Source: Chryseobacterium gleum
GTDB lineage: Bacteria > Bacteroidota > Bacteroidia > Flavobacteriales > Weeksellaceae
Assembly: GCF_900636535.1 (NCBI RefSeq)
Contig: NZ_LR134289.1
Coordinates: 1,674,001 to 1,738,000 of the forward strand
Length of the DNA stretch: 64,000 nucleotides
Direction: 5' to 3'
In this document: positions 60,776 through 64,000 of the stretch, one piece after another
Layout: every line of letters starts with the position of its first letter
Numbering within the stretch: the first letter of the stretch is position 1
Made by a program: the position numbers and the translations under genes
The notes under the pieces: model-generated
The model's input: the letters and a program-made list of their open reading frames with translations, nothing else
Told to the model about the DNA's origin: nothing
Databases searched by the model: none

Positions 60776-61426
60776 TTATTGATTGGTACTTCCAAGCATG
60801 GGAACAAATTTATACGCCCCGAATTCTTCTTTTTCAAATTCTGTAGGACCTACCTTGGTAAATCTGTATAAAACCTGTTCATCTGTGGGACCTAACGGAA
60901 TCACCATTATTCCTCCGACATTCAGTTGTTTTAATAATTCTGTCGGTAAAGTAGAGGCTCCACAGGTAACAATAATCTTGTCAAAAGGAGCAAAGGTAGG
61001 AAGCCCGGCAAAGCCATCTCCAAAACTCTGGAATTTTGGAAACAGATGAAGTTCCCTGAGTTTCTTTTTAGAAAAATCAAAAAGATCTTTCTGTCTTTCT
61101 ACTGTGTAAACATGAGCCTTCATTGCCATTAAAACAGCGGTCTGGTAACCACATCCGGTACCGATCTCCAACACTTTTTCACCGGGTTTTACCTTCAGCA
61201 GCTCAGACTGCTCCGCTACCGTGGAAGGATGGGATATAGTCTGGTGTGCCAGAATGGGAAATGCCCTGTCTTCATAGGCAAAATCTTCAAAAATACTTTC
61301 GATAAAAAGGTGTCTCGGAACTTCACTCATTGCCGAAAGTACATTTTCGTCTGAAATTCCAATTCTGTTTCGAAGGTAATCTACTAAAATCTTTCTTTTT
61401 CCTTTATGTACAAACGAATCCTGCAT
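60776..61426 (-). CDS. pcm: Protein-L-isoaspartate O-methyltransferase
   Basis: A SAM-dependent repair enzyme of 216 residues that methylates L-isoaspartyl residues in aged proteins. The SAM motif VLEIGTGCGYQTAVLM is standard Pcm, with MSEVPRHLFIES and AYEDRAFPI typical of the N-terminal part and the late IIVTCGAS...LLKQLNVGGIMVIPLG. Monocistronic. Confidence 0.96.
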   Translation of the reverse strand: MQDSFVHKGKRKILVDYLRNRIGISDENVLSAMSEVPRHLFIESIFEDFAYEDRAFPILAHQTISHPSTVAEQSELLKVKPGEKVLEIGTGCGYQTAVLMAMKAHVYTVERQKDLFDFSKKKLRELHLFPKFQSFGDGFAGLPTFAPFDKIIVTCGASTLPTELLKQLNVGGIMVIPLGPTDEQVLYRFTKVGPTEFEKEEFGAYKFVPMLGSTNQ

Positions 61427-61527
61427 TTGACAAAAATAAGAAATTAGAAATTAGATTTCAGAAATCGCCTGAAAGAATTATCCACAAAAACAAAGCAAAC
61501 ATCTGTTAACTGCTTTTCTTTTATCTT

Positions 61528-62175
61528 TTAATTCCATTTTATCGGATAAGGTCCGTAAAAATCACTGAAGGTGTTATCTGCACATCTTTTTCTTACAAAA
61601 AAGTTATAATTCACCGTTTTACTTAACCCTATATAAACAGCTTTTTGACCTGAAATCACCTGTTCTCCACCTGCCGGTGGTGCAGGACTGGTTGTCAAAA
61701 CAGTTTCATATATAGAAACTCCATCATTTTCCCAGGTTACTGTAGCATCAAAAACAGAAGAATGAACAGAAGAGGTTGTTTTTGAATAGGTTGCATACGC
61801 TGGCTTTATACAGGTGGTTGTATTAGTCGCCAATACGGTAACAGGTCCTGCCCAGTTGCTCCGGCCATTGTCAGCTCCGCAGTTTTTTCTTACATAAAGG
61901 TCATATTTATTATTCTTATACAACGGAAGATTGCAGGAAGTCTTACTGGTGACAACGGTTGTTCCCTTTCCTAAAGTGAACCCCTGCTCTCCATACTGTA
62001 CTTCATAATATCCTTCGCCCTGACTGATCATGTTCCAGGAAAGCTGGTTATTCACTTTATCAAATATCAGATTTGCAGGAGTTCCACATTTAGCCTGCGG
62101 GTCATATGGACTATCTCCTATACATCCCGTAGTAAGTAATCCGAATACAAATACAATCGAAATTATTCTTTTCAT
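61528..62175 (-). CDS. Lipoprotein with FN3-like repeats
   Basis: A protein of 215 residues with a lipoprotein signal (MKRIISIVFVFGLLTTGC, Cys 18). Two segments of similar layout follow (about 28-112 and 117-214), each with a W, a 'Y-x-V-x-Y-G'-like strand and YDLYVRKNC or YNFFVRKRC, resembling fibronectin type III domains closed by Cys pairs. It is probably a cell-surface protein. Binding partner unknown. Confidence 0.8.
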   Translation of the reverse strand: MKRIISIVFVFGLLTTGCIGDSPYDPQAKCGTPANLIFDKVNNQLSWNMISQGEGYYEVQYGEQGFTLGKGTTVVTSKTSCNLPLYKNNKYDLYVRKNCGADNGRSNWAGPVTVLATNTTTCIKPAYATYSKTTSSVHSSVFDATVTWENDGVSIYETVLTTSPAPPAGGEQVISGQKAVYIGLSKTVNYNFFVRKRCADNTFSDFYGPYPIKWN

Positions 62176-62310
62176 AGTTACTTTTCAAGCTTTGAATTTA
62201 CTGCAATTTCTTTAATGAACAGAGGTGTTTAATCTTAAAAATCTCCAAGTAAAAAGTCATGTATTTTAATAAATGTACATTCACTATCTTTACAAAAATT
62301 TAATACAGCT

Positions 62311-63273
62311 ATGTTAAAAGCAGGTTTGGTAGGTGCCGGACACTTGGGAAAAATACATTTAAAACTTCTTAATCAGTCAGATAGATATGAATTTGTAGGA
62401 TTCCATGATAAAGATGTTGAAAACGGAAAGAAATTAGAAGCCGAATTCGGGTATAAATATTTTGAAAATTTTGATGATTTACTGGAGCAGATTGATATGC
62501 TGGATATTGTCACCCCAACGATTTATCATTATGATTATGCTTTAAAAGCCATTGAAAAAGGTCTTCACTTCTTTATTGAAAAACCGGTAACCCAGACTCT
62601 TGAGCAGGCAGAAGAAATTTTACGTTTATGCCAGGAAAAAGGAATAAAGGCACAGGTAGGACACGTTGAGAGATACAATCCCGCTTTTATAGCGACTAAG
62701 GAATACATCAGCAATCCGATGTTCATTGAAATCCACAGGCTGGCAGAATTCAATCCACGCGGTACAGATGTTTCTGTTGTACTGGACCTGATGATTCACG
62801 ATCTGGATATTCTGTTGAGCATGGCAAAATCTAAGGTTAAAAACATCCATGCAAGTGGTGTCTGTGTAGTAAGCAAGACTCCTGATATTGCCAATGCAAG
62901 AATTGAATTTGAAAACGGATGTGTTGCTAATCTTACAACTTCCAGAATTTCTATGAAAGCTATGAGAAAGAGCAGATTCTTCCAGAAAGATGCTTATATT
63001 TCTGTTGATTTCCTTGAAAAAAAGGCAGAAGTGATCAGAATGAAGGATGCTCCTGAAAATCCTACTCCATTTGATATGATCATTGAAAATGCAGAAGGAG
63101 AAAAGAATCAGATCCTTTTTGAATATCCGAATATCCAGCCTAACAATGCGATTTTGGATGAATTGAACTCTTTTGCAGATGCTATCACAGGAGATAAAAA
63201 TGTTGAGGTTTCTCTGGAGGACGGAACTGAAGCGTTAAAAGTAGCTTTGGAGATTATGAAACTGATCATTTAA
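62311..63273 (+). CDS. Gfo/Idh/MocA family oxidoreductase
   Basis: A dehydrogenase of 320 residues. The Rossmann start is GLVGAGHLGKIHL; EKPVTQTLEQAEEIL contains the conserved EKP. H155-type catalytic residue is expected in the MIHDLDILLSM segment. Substrates of the family are sugars or amino sugars; similar stand-alone genes occur beside cell-wall or cyclitol functions. It stands alone with a strong terminator. Confidence 0.92.
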   Translation: MLKAGLVGAGHLGKIHLKLLNQSDRYEFVGFHDKDVENGKKLEAEFGYKYFENFDDLLEQIDMLDIVTPTIYHYDYALKAIEKGLHFFIEKPVTQTLEQAEEILRLCQEKGIKAQVGHVERYNPAFIATKEYISNPMFIEIHRLAEFNPRGTDVSVVLDLMIHDLDILLSMAKSKVKNIHASGVCVVSKTPDIANARIEFENGCVANLTTSRISMKAMRKSRFFQKDAYISVDFLEKKAEVIRMKDAPENPTPFDMIIENAEGEKNQILFEYPNIQPNNAILDELNSFADAITGDKNVEVSLEDGTEALKVALEIMKLII

Positions 63274-63704
63274 AAACATACTGATTCTTAAATATACTAT
63301 GCTATCTTATAATCAGAATAATGGATTATGAGATAGCATTTTTTATTATGAAAAAACGCAAAGTTTCATTTTCAGCGACGGATCATATGTAAGTAAGCAA
63401 AGATTGAATCCATTAAAATTGATTTGATGAAGCTGCATATTAAATTAATTCAGAATTTGTTTTTAAGAAACTCATACAAAAGAAAAACAATTCATTAATA
63501 ATTACAGATTTACCAATAAAAAATCTTTTTCAAAATAAAAAAGCAATATATTTGGAGAATAATTCAATACAATATTGAAAGATTTTGTTTTACATATATG
63601 GATATCTGGCAAACCTGATGACATGAATTCTGATTCATCTCATGCCATTACCATTCCGTATCATTTCTAATACTTCCCTATTATTTTAAACCATTAAAAC
63701 CACT
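63274..63704. other. Intergenic region before the GH5-like gene
   Basis: Apart from the terminator at 63299 it is AT-rich with no reliable gene. A 23-codon basic frame at 63427-63498 is not convincing. The promoter of the GH5-like gene must lie here, but no clear TAnnTTTG box is seen. Confidence 0.45.
63299..63345 (+). terminator. Terminator of the Gfo/Idh/MocA gene
   Basis: A 16-bp stem (63299-63314/63324-63339) with one G-U and a T-run after it. Confidence 0.88.
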
Positions 63705-64000
63705 ATGACAAGAGCTATTCTATTATCCGCATTTTTATTGTCTCAATTTGGGACATCACAATTACTGAAGACTTCCGGACAGAAAATTGTTAATGATAAA
63801 GGTGAAAATGTTCAACTGCGAGGTCTTGGTCTTGGCGGCTGGATGCTTCAGGAAGGTTATATGCTGAAAACTGCTGATTTTGCCGGTCCGCAGTATAAGA
63901 TTAAGGAAAAAATTGCAGAATTAATCGGTGAAGACGGCATGAATGCTTTTTACAAAGCTTACCTGAAAAACGGCATTACCAAACAGGATATTGATCTTCT
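63705..64000 (+). CDS. Glycoside hydrolase family 5-like enzyme, 5' part
   Basis: The reading frame runs off the window end; 98 codons are present. A signal peptide (MTRAILLSAFLLSQFGTSQ) is followed by IVNDKGENVQLRGLGLGGWM and LQEGYML, the conserved start of GH5/cellulase-type (beta/alpha)8 catalytic domains, in which N-x-R-G-x-x-L-G-G-W is typical. An exported polysaccharide hydrolase is likely; specificity and active-site residues lie beyond the window. Confidence 0.82.
   Translation, partial: MTRAILLSAFLLSQFGTSQLLKTSGQKIVNDKGENVQLRGLGLGGWMLQEGYMLKTADFAGPQYKIKEKIAELIGEDGMNAFYKAYLKNGITKQDIDL

Noticed and set aside
63427..63498. 23-codon basic frame in the spacer before the GH5-like gene
   Set aside because: Expected by chance in AT-rich DNA; no ribosome-binding or promoter signal.

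Overview
The window looks like a chromosomal segment of a Chryseobacterium-like flavobacterium (Bacteroidota, Weeksellaceae). The reasons are low GC, mostly TAA stops, weak Shine-Dalgarno signals, -7 boxes of the TAnnTTTG type, and protein families typical of that group (OCH1-like GT32, DcaP-like porin, Bacteroidota-type urocanate hydratase, monomeric isocitrate dehydrogenase, LytS/LytTR pairs). The genus call is inference from protein recognition. No rRNA, tRNA, CRISPR array or prophage was seen.

Layout. 1-8.6 kb: a methyltransferase, an Fpg/Nei glycosylase, a LytTR regulator with its LytS-type kinase facing an unknown gene across a repeat-rich divergent promoter, GT32 glycosyltransferase, SMR efflux pump, a 26-residue membrane peptide gene with a structured 3' region, then AAA ATPase-yggS-membrane protein. 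8.6-11.1 kb: a 57-residue lipoprotein-like gene and a tandemly duplicated RAYT transposase (two full copies, one truncated) bounded by REP-type palindromes. 11.1-21.4 kb: gcvP, porin, a Cys/Lys-rich 49-residue protein, a J-domain protein, a secreted alpha/beta hydrolase, an ECF sigma factor with two small membrane proteins, and an S9 peptidase. 21.6-32.3 kb: a long minus-strand array of small START, VOC and DinB-type proteins with a hydrolase, an SDR and a Crp/Fnr regulator, then a DUF763 protein ending in a beta-clamp-like motif. 32.4-41.7 kb: tpx, icd, a divergent HxlR/SDR pair, a haem-binding/P460 cytochrome with a lipoprotein, a second LytS/LytTR pair, and DUF1223-DoxX. 42-53.7 kb: MBL hydrolases, an aldo/keto reductase under an apparent AraC operator, an S41 peptidase, an ECF sigma/anti-sigma-like pair, a GapN-like dehydrogenase and an exported Tpx. 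53.7-64 kb: repeat-rich spacer, MBL hydrolase, Crp/Fnr regulator, hutU, a DUF559 endonuclease gene framed by inverted copies of a dispersed repeat, a hydroxyacid dehydrogenase, pcm, an FN3-like lipoprotein, a Gfo/Idh/MocA oxidoreductase, and the start of a GH5-like enzyme.

How it fits together. Most genes are ordinary housekeeping, stress or envelope functions. The unusual content lies in the spacers. Two separate nuclease-plus-palindrome modules are present: RAYT with its REPs, and a DUF559 endonuclease whose flanking palindromes also occur alone at three other sites, with apparently compensated hairpin arms. Four regulatory layouts can be read directly: LytTR-like 21-22 bp repeats at two promoters, an identical 22-bp element plus -7 box at equal spacing before two operons that flank a LytS/LytTR pair, and a 21-bp-spaced AraC-type operator. 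Several small genes (26, 49 and 57 residues) are easy to miss and are annotated here.
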